From contig NZ_CP150629.1 in the NCBI RefSeq assembly GCF_038022665.1, positions 1,718,480 to 1,782,479 of the forward strand: a DNA stretch of 64,000 bases, written 5' to 3'. The position numbers and the translations under genes were made by a program. Of this stretch, positions 9,378-19,598 are shown in pieces. The notes below the pieces were generated by a model. It was not told the DNA's origin. It ran no database searches and saw nothing but the letters and a program-made list of their open reading frames with translations. Numbering within the stretch: the stretch's first letter is position 1; each line of letters begins with the position of its first letter. The stretch comes from Methanolobus sp. WCC4. GTDB taxonomy: Archaea > Halobacteriota > Methanosarcinia > Methanosarcinales > Methanosarcinaceae.

Positions 9378-9749
9378 ATGGCATGGAAGAAAGCTTCTGA
9401 AGAACTGACACACCTGCTGGAAGAATATATGCCGGGTTTTGATGTGGAGTTCAGGAAAATGTTTGGAAGCCCTGTTTATTTTGTACGGGGGAATATGTTC
9501 GCAGGTGTCCACCAGGACAACATCATGCTTCGTCTGAAACCTGATGACCAGGAGATCCTTTTTGCCGAGCATGATGAAGCTGCACCTTTTGAACCAATGG
9601 GAAGACGGATGAAAGAATATGTTCTCCTCCCGCCCTCGGTATCTGATAATGATGAACAGATGCGGAAATGGCTTGACATATCCTATGATTATGTCAGTTC
9701 ACTTCCGCTGAAAGAAAAAAAGGAAAAGAAAGAAAAGAAGAAGCCATGA
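9378..9749 (+). CDS. TfoX N-terminal domain protein
   Basis: A 123-residue protein matching the TfoX N-terminal domain, with KMFGSPVYFVRGNMFAGVHQDNIMLRL near residues 27-55 and PFEPMGRRMKEYVLLP near 75-90. It ends in a lysine-rich tail (KEKKEKKEKKKP) that could bind nucleic acid. In bacteria the domain occurs in competence regulators, but stand-alone archaeal copies have no established role. It is divergent from the ferredoxin gene and convergent with the kinase gene at 9785. Confidence 0.85.
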   Translation: MAWKKASEELTHLLEEYMPGFDVEFRKMFGSPVYFVRGNMFAGVHQDNIMLRLKPDDQEILFAEHDEAAPFEPMGRRMKEYVLLPPSVSDNDEQMRKWLDISYDYVSSLPLKEKKEKKEKKKP

Positions 9750-9784
9750 AATGATCATCTCTTCAGTATCTGATCGGCCTGGTA

Positions 9785-11044
9785 TCAGTGTTTCAGGGGT
9801 AAGGACACTGTAAAGGTGCTACCTTTGCCAACCTCACTTTCAACTGATATTGTTCCGTTATGCATCTCTGTAAGTTTTCTCACAAGAGACAGTCCAAGTC
9901 CGGTTCCATCATATTTTCTGCTGAGGGCGGAGTCCAGTTGTTTGAAAGGCTCGAATAGTTTTTCCTGGTCTTCCGGCGAGATGCCTATTCCGGTATCATT
10001 GACACAAATATCTATCATATTCTCTCTTTGGGAAGAGTATATGGAGATATTTCCTTCGGCAGGTGTGAATTTGATAGAGTTTCCAACGAGGTTCAGGAAT
10101 ATCTGCCTGAGTTTCTTCCTGTCTGCCATAATGAAAGTTTCCTCTGTATTTGAAACATCAAGTGTCAGGTTGTTCCGGGATACCAATGGACCAAGGGTCA
10201 ATACAACATCATCTATAATGTCCTTCACAGATAACTCTTCTAAGTTGAGTTCCATTTCACCTGCTTCTATCTTTGACAGGTCGAGGATATCATTTATTAT
10301 TGCAAGCAAGTGTTTTCCACTATTTGATATATTACTGGCATAATGGTCTTGTTTCTCATTGAGCTCTCCTGCAACACCGTCTATCAGCATCTCAGAAAAA
10401 CCTATAATGGAATTAAGCGGAGTACGTAGCTCATGGCTCATTATTGCCAGGAACTCGCTTTTTGCGCGGTTCAGGGATTCCGCATGCATCCTTGCTTCAA
10501 ATTCCCTGTTCTTCTCCTCGATCTCCCACAATGCCCTTTTGTGAAGAAGGCAGGCTTCTATTGAGAACGCGAATTTAGATATCACCTTGCTCAACTGGCT
10601 GGCTATGGTATCAAGGTCTTTTACCTCATTCATCCAGTAGAGTTTCAACACTCCGAAATCCTTCAGAGGGAACAGGATACAGGATCCTCTTGTGAACTTT
10701 TCCTCTACAATATAGTCTTTGAGATCATCATTCCGTGAATCTATTATCAGTACGTTCTCACGCGAAACGGACGATATGATCGGATGGGAATGTGGAAGTC
10801 TCTTTTGAGTACTATAATACTCAGGATGTGCATATACAAGGCTTGCAGTATCTTTGTCCTGAAAGTCCAGATATTCGTCCTTAATCCAAACAGACACATA
10901 ATTGACCCTTTTCCTTGACATAAGCTTTTTCAGGAAAATGTCGCAGTTCTCCTGTATATCAAATGAATTCCCTATGGACAGTGATAGTTCATAGAGCAGG
11001 GCCACTTCATTGAAGATGTCCGTGTACTGTATCTGTTCATTCAT
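9785..11044 (-). CDS. GAF-type cytoplasmic sensor histidine kinase
   Basis: About 419 residues with no membrane segment. Residues 1-175 look like a GAF-type sensor (LSIGNSFD..., then [15 protein letters not shown]). A coiled linker precedes HisKA ([20 protein letters not shown]). The N box [12 protein letters not shown]1 DTGIGI and G2 GTGLGL are intact. I chose the ATG at 11044, which overlaps the stop of the FIST gene (ATGAATGA); an in-frame start at 11062 is possible. The coupling indicates that the kinase acts with the FIST protein, which may supply ligand sensing. No response regulator is nearby. Confidence 0.88.
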   Translation of the reverse strand: MNEQIQYTDIFNEVALLYELSLSIGNSFDIQENCDIFLKKLMSRKRVNYVSVWIKDEYLDFQDKDTASLVYAHPEYYSTQKRLPHSHPIISSVSRENVLIIDSRNDDLKDYIVEEKFTRGSCILFPLKDFGVLKLYWMNEVKDLDTIASQLSKVISKFAFSIEACLLHKRALWEIEEKNREFEARMHAESLNRAKSEFLAIMSHELRTPLNSIIGFSEMLIDGVAGELNEKQDHYASNISNSGKHLLAIINDILDLSKIEAGEMELNLEELSVKDIIDDVVLTLGPLVSRNNLTLDVSNTEETFIMADRKKLRQIFLNLVGNSIKFTPAEGNISIYSSQRENMIDICVNDTGIGISPEDQEKLFEPFKQLDSALSRKYDGTGLGLSLVRKLTEMHNGTISVESEVGKGSTFTVSLPLKH

Positions 11045-12158
11045 GGAATATCCCGATAACAACTGTTTTATTGAAGAATTCGACTGTGTCCTTGCCCATA
11101 GAAGCTATTTCTCCAACTGACAGAACACCTTCCGGTATTATCTGTATATCTCTGTTCTCTAATCTATTTTTGATCACTTGAAGTTCATCTTCAAAACCTT
11201 CCTGAAGGAATATGGACCTTGAGACGCAATCTATGATGAAACAACCTTCAATATCCTCTCTCTCTTCAACAAAACAGTCATCAATAGCTGTTTTTGCAGA
11301 CCGGAGAAGTGAGGTTTTATCACTGGTCAATATATTCAGGACCGCATTTTCCGGAATACCGCCCGCACATACTAATTCTCCTTCTTCGGTAATTTCCATT
11401 ACATCCCGAACGAGATCTTCGTGACCTTCCATGTATATGCCTAATGGATAATGCTTTAAGACCTCAAAATGGTCGTTCTCATCTATTGTTTTTCCTGTAA
11501 AGGCTTCAATTGTTTCTTTGTAAACCTCAAAAGCATTTTTCCAGTTAAGCTCTTTGATGACCTTTTCATCACATTTTGTTACAACAAGGGGGCCTGCTGC
11601 TTTTTTCCATCCATGGCGTACTCCAAGCCTGCATTCCATATCAATGAAGGAGATAATGGCTGCATCTTCAAAGATCCCCTGAGGGGTGAACATGGGTCCT
11701 GTTGACCCTCCTTCCAGGGATCCGGCACCGCACCCCAGGTACTCTATCGAATCAGCGAACATGTTAAAGAGAGAAGAAAGGAATTCAGGGATTTTCGAGG
11801 CCGTATAATCCACTATTATAAATGTGGTCAGCTTCTTACCATCAAGTGTCCTGAAAGAGTATGCAAGTTCTTCAAATTCAGCCGGTAATCTGCTGATATC
11901 CTTTATCAGAAATGGCTTTTCAATGATGGGAAGTGTGTTTATTATCGCTCCTGAGTGATGTCTTTCGGAACCGTGTATGATCCCCGGGAAAACAGCCCCA
12001 AAGAAATCTATTTTCCTTTTATTCAACTCGCTGATCAGAAGTGGTATGTCAGGCAGTTCCTGTTCGGCAAAAAGGATAATGACTGTTTCATTTTTCTGAA
12101 CTTCAAGCCTCTCAATGGCATCGACAATATCTGGTACATTTGGAGTGGATATGTACAT
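11037..12158 (-). CDS. FIST-domain sensory protein
   Basis: About 373 residues with FIST N and C domains. Landmarks are [12 protein letters not shown] near residue 55, [11 protein letters not shown]...P near 150, and the C-terminal half with PLGIYME....LVRDVMEI and [16 protein letters not shown] near 235-275. FIST domains are intracellular ligand-binding modules usually found with signal transducers, possibly for amino acids. The frame extends to 12209, but GGAGAAACTTATG places the start at 12158. The stop overlaps the start of the downstream kinase by eight bases, so the two form one operon and probably one signalling pair. Confidence 0.85.
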   Translation of the reverse strand: MYISTPNVPDIVDAIERLEVQKNETVIILFAEQELPDIPLLISELNKRKIDFFGAVFPGIIHGSERHHSGAIINTLPIIEKPFLIKDISRLPAEFEELAYSFRTLDGKKLTTFIIVDYTASKIPEFLSSLFNMFADSIEYLGCGAGSLEGGSTGPMFTPQGIFEDAAIISFIDMECRLGVRHGWKKAAGPLVVTKCDEKVIKELNWKNAFEVYKETIEAFTGKTIDENDHFEVLKHYPLGIYMEGHEDLVRDVMEITEEGELVCAGGIPENAVLNILTSDKTSLLRSAKTAIDDCFVEEREDIEGCFIIDCVSRSIFLQEGFEDELQVIKNRLENRDIQIIPEGVLSVGEIASMGKDTVEFFNKTVVIGIFHE

Positions 12159-12410
12159 AAGTTTCTCCATGATCATTATCTGATTTGTTATTCTGATAGG
12201 TATCAACAATGATATTCAAGATCGGTCTGGAATGGTTAATGGTATATATTTGATTATAATTCAATTTTATATATAATATTGCATTATTAATAGTTGAAAA
12301 TTGAACGCAACGATGAAACCTGCCTGTTGTTCTATAATATCATTCATAAGTTGACCGTAGTGTTACCAAGTTGCACAAGATAATTATATAATTGAATTAT
12401 ATATTCTAGT

Positions 12411-12770
12411 GTGTTACGACCTAAAGAAAGAACAAAGGCCAACATATACGGTATCAAAGGGATGCACAATGTACATTCCTGGCAGGGACTTGCCATACAT
12501 TTCAAGAACAGTTCCCGTGTGGTGAAATGTGAGGGTTACCAGGATTGCAGCTCTGAGAAGAGATCACGTGCATGCTACTATTCTGTAAAACGACCTGATG
12601 CCATCTATATGCTCCAGTCCGAGTTCAATGTCAGTATCACTATTGCTGAAAAACTGATAGATACTCTGGTTGATATGGGTGTCACAAAGGCTCTTCGCTG
12701 CCGAAGGGCAGATTCCTCTGGTTTCTTTGATGAGGGTGCCCGCATGCTGGCGTTCGAAGAGGACCTTTGA
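12411..12770 (+). CDS. Conserved hypothetical protein, cysteine-containing
   Basis: A 119-residue protein starting at GTG (12411), with no ribosome binding site but a TATA-like tatataattgaattatatat just upstream, which would fit a leaderless message. An internal ATG at 12462 is the alternative. The middle holds a CEGYQDC...ACYYSVKRP segment with three cysteines. The second half (FNVSITIAEKLIDTLVDMGVTKALRCRRADSSGF) looks like a helix-turn-helix with a wing. I do not recognise the family. It lies immediately upstream of purA on the same strand. Confidence 0.6.
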   Translation: MLRPKERTKANIYGIKGMHNVHSWQGLAIHFKNSSRVVKCEGYQDCSSEKRSRACYYSVKRPDAIYMLQSEFNVSITIAEKLIDTLVDMGVTKALRCRRADSSGFFDEGARMLAFEEDL

Positions 12771-12815
12771 GGGCCAATCAAAACTTTATTAAGCCAACAG
12801 AATAATCCTGCACCC

Positions 12816-14087
12816 ATGTTTACGATAATCACAGGTGCGCAGTTTGGCGATGAAGGCAAAGGCAAGATAGTTGACCTCATGTCCGGTGAATATGATCTGG
12901 TAGTTCGTTTCCAGGGTGGGAACAATGCAGGACACACCGTAAAGGTAGGTGAGGACGTATACAAGCTCCACCTTATCCCTTCAGGTTTTCTTTTAGATTC
13001 AAGGGTACTGATAGGTCCGGGTACCGTTGTAGATCCGGGAGTACTGGCAGAAGAGATCGATATGCTGGCTGAGGGTGGTATCGAGCTTGATGCAAAGAGG
13101 GTTGGTGTCGATGCCAAGGCCAGTGTAATAATGCCATATCACATTGAACTGGATGGTCTGAGAGAGGCCAAGAGGACCGAGAAGATCGGTACGACAAAGC
13201 GTGGTATCGGATTCGCATATATCGATAAGGTTGCCAGGGATGAGATCCGCATGGCAGACATCACTGACAGGGAAAGGTTCCTGAAGAGACTTGAAGAGCT
13301 TGCACCTTCAAAGGAAGCGGCAATAAAGGAGCTTGGCGGCGACCCATCTATCGTCATGGATGAAGCACTGATAGACAAATATGTGAAGTTCGGTGAACGC
13401 TTTGCATCTTATATCACTGATGTATCATATGAAGTGAACAGGGCACTTGACGAGGGTAAGAACGTCCTTGCAGAAGGAGCTCAGGGAACACACCTTGATG
13501 TAATCCACGGGACACAGAAGTTCGTGACATCCTCCTGTACCATTGCAGGTTCAGCATGTGCTAATATCGGTGTAGGTCCTACAAGGGTCGACAGTGTGCT
13601 GGCGATTGTCAAGGCATATATCACACGTGTGGGAGAAGGCCCGCTTCCAACAGAGCTTTTCGATGATGTCGGAAAACAGATACAGGAAGTTGGTGGCGAG
13701 GTAGGTACGACCACAGGCAGGTCAAGAAGGTGTGGATGGTTCGATCTTCCGTTGCTCAGGAAAGCAATCTACCTTAATGGTTACACATCCATCGCGCTTA
13801 CAAAGATCGATGTCCTGTCCAATCTTGACCCTGTAAGGGTATGTGTGGCATACGAACTCGATGGCCAGACAATTGATTATCCTCCAGAGGACACATCCGC
13901 ACTTGCAAGGTGTAAACCGGTCTATGAGGACCTTCCCGGGTGGGATGATGACCTCACCGGTGTGAAAGAGTTCGATGATCTCCCTCAGGCAGCAAAGGAC
14001 TATATCACCTATCTTGAGGAAAAGATGGGTGTTCCTGTTGAATACGTCTCAGTTGGACCTGCAAGGGAACAGACCTTCAGGAAATAG
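12816..14087 (+). CDS. purA: Adenylosuccinate synthetase
   Basis: A 423-residue enzyme of purine synthesis, forming adenylosuccinate from IMP, aspartate and GTP. The N-terminal GAQFGDEGKGKIVD loop (residues 7-20) and FQGGNNAGHTV (33-43) contain the catalytic Asp and His. GTTKRGIGFAY near 128, NVLAEGAQGTHLD near 213 and TGRSRRCGWFD near 298 are the IMP- and GTP-binding blocks. Length and order fit the family. A TATA-like actttatta about 27 bases before the ATG suggests a leaderless transcript. Confidence 0.97.
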   Translation: MFTIITGAQFGDEGKGKIVDLMSGEYDLVVRFQGGNNAGHTVKVGEDVYKLHLIPSGFLLDSRVLIGPGTVVDPGVLAEEIDMLAEGGIELDAKRVGVDAKASVIMPYHIELDGLREAKRTEKIGTTKRGIGFAYIDKVARDEIRMADITDRERFLKRLEELAPSKEAAIKELGGDPSIVMDEALIDKYVKFGERFASYITDVSYEVNRALDEGKNVLAEGAQGTHLDVIHGTQKFVTSSCTIAGSACANIGVGPTRVDSVLAIVKAYITRVGEGPLPTELFDDVGKQIQEVGGEVGTTTGRSRRCGWFDLPLLRKAIYLNGYTSIALTKIDVLSNLDPVRVCVAYELDGQTIDYPPEDTSALARCKPVYEDLPGWDDDLTGVKEFDDLPQAAKDYITYLEEKMGVPVEYVSVGPAREQTFRK

Positions 14088-14246
14088 GGTGGATTACAGG
14101 GCAGATGAGCAAAAACTGCCGAAACACGTATATACTACTCAATAGTTTAAACATCACAAATCCAGCTGAACTAATCACCAGATGCAATTGAGTCCTGCAG
14201 ATGGTGGGTATCTTAACAGATATTGTAATTCAGGAGAATATTATTA

Positions 14247-14696
14247 ATGACAACTGTATATGACGTTCCTGCAGCCGAATTAATTGCAAAGGTCGCAGAA
14301 AAGTTGAAAGAGAATGATAAAGTCAACCCGCCTGAGTGGGCAACATATGTAAAGACTGGCGTACACAAGGAACTTCCACCTATCGAAAAGGACTGGTGGT
14401 ATACAAGATGTGCCGCAGTACTCAGAACAGTCTGCATGCAGGGCCCTATCGGTGTTGAGAGACTTAGATCCGTCTATGGCGGAAAGAAGGACAGAGGAGC
14501 AGCGCCTGGTGTAAAGGCAAAGGGCAGCGGAGCAATAGCAAGGACAGCCCTTCAGCAGCTTGAGGAAGCAGGTCTTGTACGTGCTCTTAAGAGCGGTCGT
14601 GTAGTGTCCCCACAGGGACAGTCCATGCTTGACAATGTTGCATACCAGGTAAAGCAGGATCTTGTGGAAACAATTCCAGGTCTTGCTAAGTACTGA
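14247..14696 (+). CDS. rps19e: 30S ribosomal protein S19e
   Basis: A 149-residue archaeal/eukaryotic ribosomal protein with the usual start [28 protein letters not shown] near residue 28, [13 protein letters not shown] near 47, and [17 protein letters not shown] near 90. The start follows AGGAG. It opens the conserved archaeal cluster S19e, PDCD5-like protein, PP-loop protein, L39e, L31e, aIF6, L18Ae, prefoldin alpha and FtsY, all on this strand. Confidence 0.97.
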   Translation: MTTVYDVPAAELIAKVAEKLKENDKVNPPEWATYVKTGVHKELPPIEKDWWYTRCAAVLRTVCMQGPIGVERLRSVYGGKKDRGAAPGVKAKGSGAIARTALQQLEEAGLVRALKSGRVVSPQGQSMLDNVAYQVKQDLVETIPGLAKY

Positions 14697-14768
14697 GTAT
14701 AGATTCCGTGTTCGGTAACTCCTATAAGGGAACATTGCTTACACTTCTGTAAAGTACAGGTGATTTTC

Positions 14769-15131
14769 ATGGCTGATGACCTTGAAGAAATAAGAAGAAG
14801 ACGGCTTGCGCAAATGCAGCAGCAGCAACAGGCAGCTCAACAACAGATGGGCGGTGCCGATATGCAGGCAGCAATGCAGCAGGAACAGGCGCAGGCTGAG
14901 ATGGAAGCAAAGAAGCAGGCTCTGATGCGTCAGATCCTCACCCCGGAAGCACGTGAAAGGCTGACAAATCTACGTATGTCTCGCAAGGAACTCGTAGAGC
15001 AGCTTGAGGCTCAGTTGATCATGCTTGCACAAAGCGGCAGGCTCCAGACAAAGATCGATGATGAGAAACTCAAACAGCTTCTGGTGCAGATGCAACCTAA
15101 GAAGAGGGAGCCGACAATAAAGCGTATGTGA
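14769..15131 (+). CDS. PDCD5-family DNA-binding protein
   Basis: About 120 residues beginning MADDLEEIRRRRLAQMQ, followed by a glutamine-rich region (QQQQQAAQQQMGG), the conserved LTPEARERLTNLRMSRKELVEQLE helix pair near 58-80, and a basic end (KKREPTIKRM). This is the archaeal homologue of PDCD5/MTH1615. The start at 14769 follows AGGTGATTTTC; an upstream GTG at 14760 is less likely. Its last codons overlap the start of the PP-loop gene. Confidence 0.93.
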   Translation: MADDLEEIRRRRLAQMQQQQQAAQQQMGGADMQAAMQQEQAQAEMEAKKQALMRQILTPEARERLTNLRMSRKELVEQLEAQLIMLAQSGRLQTKIDDEKLKQLLVQMQPKKREPTIKRM

Positions 15132-15751
15132 GCACTCTCATGCAGGTGTCAGTCCTATTCAGCGGTGGAAAGGATAGTTCCCTTTCTGCGATATTGCTGG
15201 AGCCTTTCTTTGAGATCGAACTTGTGACATGCAGCTTTTCGTTACTTCCTGTAGGGGAGGTGGCATCTGGAGTTGCAGAATGTCTTGGTTTTCCACATCG
15301 TGTGGTAGAACCTGATATTTCGATCATTGAAAAGGCATATGACATGATCATGCAGGATGGTTTTCCGAAGAATGCTATCAACTTCATTCACAAAAGTGTG
15401 ATCGAGCATCTTGCTGCTGATGAGAAGGTAAGTTCTATTGCGGATGGTATCCGACGTGATGATCGGGTCCCTGTACTGGAACATTCTCAGATAAGGAGCA
15501 TAGAGGACCGTTTCGGGGTTCATTATATATGTCCCCTTAAAGGATTCGGGCGTGCTGCGGTCAATGAGCTTGTGAAGGAGCATCTGGTCATTGAGGAAGG
15601 CCTGAGCGAGAATGTCCTCAAAGCGGACTATGAGACCGAGCTTCGGGAGCTTATCACTCAACGCAACGGACCGGAAAAGGTCAGGGAGATCTTTCCCACA
15701 CATGTACAATCACATGTTATCGAACGCAGGAAAGTTCAAAATTCAATTTAA
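15128..15751 (+). CDS. PP-loop ATP pyrophosphatase-like protein
   Basis: A 207-residue protein with the adenylating PP-loop VLFSGGKDSSLSAILL near residues 9-24. This places it among asparagine-synthase/tRNA-thiolation-like ATP pyrophosphatases; such enzymes adenylate a carbonyl or carboxylate before nucleophilic attack. IADGIRRDDRVP near 103 and YICPLKGFGR near 137 are conserved-looking. The substrate is unknown, although genes of this type are regularly found at this position in archaeal ribosomal clusters. It starts at GTG 15128, overlapping the previous stop, or at ATG 15140. Confidence 0.8.
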   Translation: MSTLMQVSVLFSGGKDSSLSAILLEPFFEIELVTCSFSLLPVGEVASGVAECLGFPHRVVEPDISIIEKAYDMIMQDGFPKNAINFIHKSVIEHLAADEKVSSIADGIRRDDRVPVLEHSQIRSIEDRFGVHYICPLKGFGRAAVNELVKEHLVIEEGLSENVLKADYETELRELITQRNGPEKVREIFPTHVQSHVIERRKVQNSI

Positions 15752-15781
15752 CGATATCAATCATAGTATAAGGTGAGACAA

Positions 15782-15937
15782 GTGAGCCACAATACCAAAG
15801 GACAGAAAACAAGGCTGGCCAAGGCACACAGGCAGAACCACAGGGTTCCTACCTGGGTCATCATTAAAACTAACCGCAAGGTTACAAGCCATCCAAAGAG
15901 AAGACACTGGAGAAGAAGCAGTCTCGATGTGAAATAA
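15782..15937 (+). CDS. rpl39e: 50S ribosomal protein L39e
   Basis: A 51-residue very basic protein starting at GTG (15782) behind AAGGTGAG. It begins [19 protein letters not shown] and contains [13 protein letters not shown] and the [12 protein letters not shown] tail typical of L39e, which lines the peptide exit tunnel. It is 13 bases from the L31e start. Confidence 0.96.
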   Translation: MSHNTKGQKTRLAKAHRQNHRVPTWVIIKTNRKVTSHPKRRHWRRSSLDVK

Positions 15938-15950
15938 GCAGGTGATCATA

Positions 15951-16217
15951 ATGGCAGACGATATAGTAAAAGAGCAGATATATACGATTCCTCTCCGTGA
16001 AGTGAAGGAAGCTCCTCGCTGGAAGAGATCCAAGCACGCTCTGAAAGTTATCAGGTCATACCTTACAAAGCACATGAAGGCAGAACCTGATATGATCAAG
16101 ATAGACAAGACGATCAACGAAAAGATATGGGAACGCGGTGCAGAGAAGCCACCTTTGTCCATCCGTGTAAGGGCTGCAAAGTTCGATGATGGTGAAGTTC
16201 AGGCAGAGCTTGCATAA
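15951..16217 (+). CDS. rpl31e: 50S ribosomal protein L31e
   Basis: An 88-residue protein beginning [16 protein letters not shown], with [19 protein letters not shown] and [15 protein letters not shown]-type blocks characteristic of L31e. The ATG at 15951 follows AGGTGATCATA; an earlier in-frame methionine at 15942 overlaps that site and is rejected. It sits between L39e and aIF6. Confidence 0.96.
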   Translation: MADDIVKEQIYTIPLREVKEAPRWKRSKHALKVIRSYLTKHMKAEPDMIKIDKTINEKIWERGAEKPPLSIRVRAAKFDDGEVQAELA

Positions 16218-16255
16218 GTTCCTGATCAAAGATCCAGTCTATAGATCGTAAAAAA

Positions 16256-16912
16256 ATGATACGAACTATCAATATCCAGGACAGCCCCATTATTGGGGCT
16301 TTCGCAACGTGCACTGAAGACTTAGCACTTGTACCGCTTGGCACTTCGGACAAGATCTGCAGGGATCTTGGGGAATGGTTACAGGTCAATGTAGTGAAGA
16401 CCCTCATCAATGGAAGTACTATTGTGGGTTCACTTTGTCGTGGGAATTCCAATGCATTGCTTGTTTCAATGGATTCAATTGTAAGGGGACAGGAAGATCT
16501 CGACATCCCTGTCGTAGAGGTTCCCGGAAAAATGAATGCCATGGGAAATATCATCCTCGCTAATGATTCAGCTGCGCTGGTACATCCTGATCTCAGTGAC
16601 AGGTCCATCGAAGTTGTCGAAAAGGCTTTGAAGGTCGATGTCATGCGTGGTACTATCGGAGGTGCCAAGACCGTTGGAATGGCAGGCGTTGCTACCAACA
16701 AAGGTCTGCTTGTAAACCCGAGAGCAACAGCTTCGGAGCTTGAGGCTCTTGAGTCACTGTTCGACCTTCCTGTGGACATAGGTACAACGAACTATGGTAC
16801 GCAGATGGTAGGTTCAGGTCTGCTGGCCAACTCCAAAGGTTACGTTGCAGGTTCACAGACAACAGGTCATGAACTGGGAAGAATAGAGGATGCACTGGAT
16901 CTGATATTATAA
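16256..16912 (+). CDS. eif6: Translation initiation factor 6 (aIF6)
   Basis: A 218-residue pentein-fold anti-association factor that binds the large ribosomal subunit. The fivefold repeat is visible as [16 protein letters not shown] near 12, [19 protein letters not shown] near 52, [19 protein letters not shown] near 92, [12 protein letters not shown] near 144 and [14 protein letters not shown] near 183. Length fits the archaeal family. The ribosome binding site is weak (A-run before the ATG). Confidence 0.95.
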   Translation: MIRTINIQDSPIIGAFATCTEDLALVPLGTSDKICRDLGEWLQVNVVKTLINGSTIVGSLCRGNSNALLVSMDSIVRGQEDLDIPVVEVPGKMNAMGNIILANDSAALVHPDLSDRSIEVVEKALKVDVMRGTIGGAKTVGMAGVATNKGLLVNPRATASELEALESLFDLPVDIGTTNYGTQMVGSGLLANSKGYVAGSQTTGHELGRIEDALDLIL

Positions 16913-16935
16913 TATAATAGTTACAGGTGATTCAA

Positions 16936-17112
16936 ATGAAGACATTTCAGGTCAAAGGCACATTCAAGGCCGGAATAGCATGGGAAAAGTTCACAAAGGT
17001 CATTGAGAGCCAGAACGAGAAGAATGCACTTGAAAAGGTGTACTCACTTATTGGCAGTCAGCATGCCCTTAAAAGGAACTTGATCAAGATCGACAGTATC
17101 ACAGAGGCATGA
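16936..17112 (+). CDS. rpl18a: 50S ribosomal protein L18Ae (LX)
   Basis: A 58-residue protein ([13 protein letters not shown]...) matching the half-size archaeal LX/L18Ae. [10 protein letters not shown] and [22 protein letters not shown]-type segments fit the family. The ATG at 16936 follows ACAGGTGATTCAA. It is followed after three bases by prefoldin alpha. Confidence 0.92.
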   Translation: MKTFQVKGTFKAGIAWEKFTKVIESQNEKNALEKVYSLIGSQHALKRNLIKIDSITEA

Positions 17113-17115
17113 TCC

Positions 17116-17556
17116 ATGGCTGATATGAATGGACAGGACCCCCGGGTCCTTGCGAACCAGCACCGTGAGTTCCAGAAGCGCGCGGAGATGATACAGCAGC
17201 AGGTCGGCATGGTCCAGATCTCTATTGAGGATTGTAATCGTGCTCTGACCACCATTGAGGAGTTAAGCAATGTTTCTGAAGGCTCCGAGATGATGTTCCC
17301 GATCGGTTCCGGTTCATTTGTATATGCCAATATCAGCCACGCTGATAAGGTCGTGGTAGACGTCGGGGCCGGGATAAGTGTAGAAAGGCCGATCGCGGAT
17401 GCAAAGGAGATCCTTGAGCGCCGCAAGGCAAGGCTTACATCAGCCCTGGAAAACATGAATAACGGTCTACTTCAGATAAGCCAGCAGATGCAGGCTATCG
17501 AATCTTTCCTTGCTCAGCAGCAACAGCAGATGCAGGGAATGACAGGTTCCCAGTGA
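17116..17556 (+). CDS. pfdA: Prefoldin alpha subunit
   Basis: A 146-residue subunit of the hexameric jellyfish-shaped chaperone that holds unfolded proteins. Long N- and C-terminal coiled-coil helices (QHREFQKRAEMIQQQVGMV, and ERRKARLTSALENMNNGLLQ) flank a beta-hairpin core, MFPIGSGSFVYANIS...VVVDVGAGISVERP, that is diagnostic of the alpha class. The C-terminus is glutamine-rich. The gene is tightly spaced between L18Ae and FtsY. Confidence 0.95.
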   Translation: MADMNGQDPRVLANQHREFQKRAEMIQQQVGMVQISIEDCNRALTTIEELSNVSEGSEMMFPIGSGSFVYANISHADKVVVDVGAGISVERPIADAKEILERRKARLTSALENMNNGLLQISQQMQAIESFLAQQQQQMQGMTGSQ

Positions 17557-17618
17557 ACCTTTTTTTCTATTTTTAAATATCAATTCTCTATTTTCAACAA
17601 ATTCGCGGGTTGTATCAA

Positions 17619-18767
17619 GTGTTCAATAAGCTTAAGGCAAAATTAACTGGCTTCAAGGAGAAGATAGGCAGTAAGATCGATGAGAAAGCGGTTGCTATAG
17701 AACCTGAAGAGGTCATTGATGTTCCTCATGAAGATACGCAACCACTGGCATCCGTTCCATCTGATCAGGATAGTCCTGAGGACACGCCTGTTCAGGCAAA
17801 GACTGAAGAGGCTATGCATGTGTCCGAACCTGTCATTGAAGAGACAGCAGCTCAGACAGATTCCCCGGACAAAAAGAAATTCGGTTTTGCTCAGAAAGCA
17901 AAGGCCCTTGTTTTTGAAAGGGAGTTCATTCTGGAAGAGGATGACCTTGAAGAACCACTGTGGGAGCTCGAGATGGCACTTCTTGAAAGCGATATCGCAC
18001 TCTCTGTCTCAGAAGCTATCGTGGAGTCTGTCAAAAGCCAGCTTGTAGGTACAAGGCGTCGCATAGGCAGCAACACCGGGAATATCGTTGAAGATGCTTT
18101 GAAGAAAGCTATCTATGATGTAATGAGCGCCAATGTGTTCGATCTCGATGAATATGTGAAAGATGCTGAAAAACCGGTGCATATCGTTTTTATTGGTATC
18201 AATGGTACAGGCAAGACCACATCCATTGCCAAGCTCTCCAAGCGTTTCAAGGACCAGGGCATGTCCGTAGTGGTGGCTGCCGGTGACACATTCAGGGCAG
18301 GTGCAATAGATCAGCTTGCCATACATGCTGAAAAGATCGGTGTGAAGATCATCAAACATCAGGAGCAGGGTGATCCTGCTGCTGTGATATATGATGCTAT
18401 CCAGCACGCAAAGGCAAACAATGCCGATGTGGTACTTTCAGACACCGCCGGAAGGATGCATACGAATGTCAACCTGATGGAACAATTGAAGAAGGTATGT
18501 CGTGTAGCTCCGCCGGACCTTATAATCTTCGTCGATGAGGCAGTTGCAGGTAACGATGCGGTTGAAAGGGCAGCTCAGTTCAATGATGCTGTGGCGATCA
18601 ACGGATCGATACTGACAAAAACAGATGCTGATTCAAAGGGTGGTGCGGCAATATCAATTGCATACATCACAGGGAGACCTATCCTTTTCTTAGGAATGGG
18701 GCAGGGGTATGATGACCTGCGCAAGTTCGATCCACAATGGTTCGTGGACCAGTTATTCGCAGAATGA
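17619..18767 (+). CDS. ftsY: Signal recognition particle receptor FtsY
   Basis: About 382 residues. Residues 1-85 are an acidic, disordered A-type domain. An N domain follows (LEEPLWELEMALLESDIALSVSEAI), then the G domain with GINGTGKTTSIAKL (G1), DTAGRMHTN (G3) and TKTDADSKGG (G4) and the closing GQGYDDLRKFDPQWFVDQLF. It docks SRP-ribosome complexes at the membrane and hydrolyses GTP. I chose the GTG at 17619 (MFNKLKAKL); a TTG at 17610 is an alternative. It ends the ribosomal cluster and converges with trpA. Confidence 0.96.
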   Translation: MFNKLKAKLTGFKEKIGSKIDEKAVAIEPEEVIDVPHEDTQPLASVPSDQDSPEDTPVQAKTEEAMHVSEPVIEETAAQTDSPDKKKFGFAQKAKALVFEREFILEEDDLEEPLWELEMALLESDIALSVSEAIVESVKSQLVGTRRRIGSNTGNIVEDALKKAIYDVMSANVFDLDEYVKDAEKPVHIVFIGINGTGKTTSIAKLSKRFKDQGMSVVVAAGDTFRAGAIDQLAIHAEKIGVKIIKHQEQGDPAAVIYDAIQHAKANNADVVLSDTAGRMHTNVNLMEQLKKVCRVAPPDLIIFVDEAVAGNDAVERAAQFNDAVAINGSILTKTDADSKGGAAISIAYITGRPILFLGMGQGYDDLRKFDPQWFVDQLFAE

Positions 18768-18818
18768 ATCCCCAATCCTTTCTCTTTTAATTTTAATTTT
18801 TTTGTCTACTGAGCTCTC

Positions 18819-19598
18819 TTACTTGCAGCTCTCTTTAAGTTCGGATGCAAGCTTCTCGACCCTCTCATTGACATCCTCGTCTGAAGCAATGATGCTTACA
18901 AATGCAGAGCCGACAATTACCGCATCAGCACCTGCTTTGATGACCTCTGCAGCCTGCTTGCCATTGGATATTCCAAAACCGACGGCTTTTGGCACATCTG
19001 TGTGGATGCGGGAAAGTATCTTCTTTGTGGAATCAGCCACATCGACCCTCTCGCCTGTTACGCCAAGTCTTGATACGATGTAAACGAAACCTGATGTTCT
19101 GGAAAGGTTATTTTCCATTCTCGCATCTGTTGTAACAGGGGTGATGAGGAATATGAGATCGACACCGTTCTTCTGGCATGCGTCATACAGTTCATCAGAC
19201 TCCTCTGCAGGAAGGTCTGGAACAATGATCCCTGTAATCCCTGCTTCTGCACAGTCCTTTGCGAACTTCTCCGTACCTCTCTTGTAGATAAGGTTATAAT
19301 ATGTCATGCAGACGAGCGGAACATCTGTGTCTTTGCTGATGGATGCAGCCATCTCAAAATAGATGTCCGGGGTCATACCAGCTTCAAGCGCCCTGGTGGA
19401 TGCAGCCTCTATGGTGGGGCCGTCTGCAACAGGGTCTGAGAATGGAAGTCCCAGTTCTACTATATCTGCACCACCTTTCACAAGTGAATTGACTATATCC
19501 TTTGTAGCTTCTGCAGAAGGATCTCCTGCACATACGTACGCAATAAGTGCCTTCTCTTCCTTCAGTCCAAGTTCAGCGAATTTATCTGCTATTCTCAC
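18819..19598 (-). CDS. trpA: Tryptophan synthase alpha chain
   Basis: A 259-residue TIM-barrel enzyme that cleaves indole-3-glycerol phosphate to indole and glyceraldehyde phosphate. [19 protein letters not shown] near residues 46-64 holds the catalytic Glu and Asp. [19 protein letters not shown] and GFGISN.KQA mark the phosphate-binding side. It overlaps the trpB stop by four bases and is last in the trpCBA operon. Confidence 0.97.
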   Translation of the reverse strand: MRIADKFAELGLKEEKALIAYVCAGDPSAEATKDIVNSLVKGGADIVELGLPFSDPVADGPTIEAASTRALEAGMTPDIYFEMAASISKDTDVPLVCMTYYNLIYKRGTEKFAKDCAEAGITGIIVPDLPAEESDELYDACQKNGVDLIFLITPVTTDARMENNLSRTSGFVYIVSRLGVTGERVDVADSTKKILSRIHTDVPKAVGFGISNGKQAAEVIKAGADAVIVGSAFVSIIASDEDVNERVEKLASELKESCK

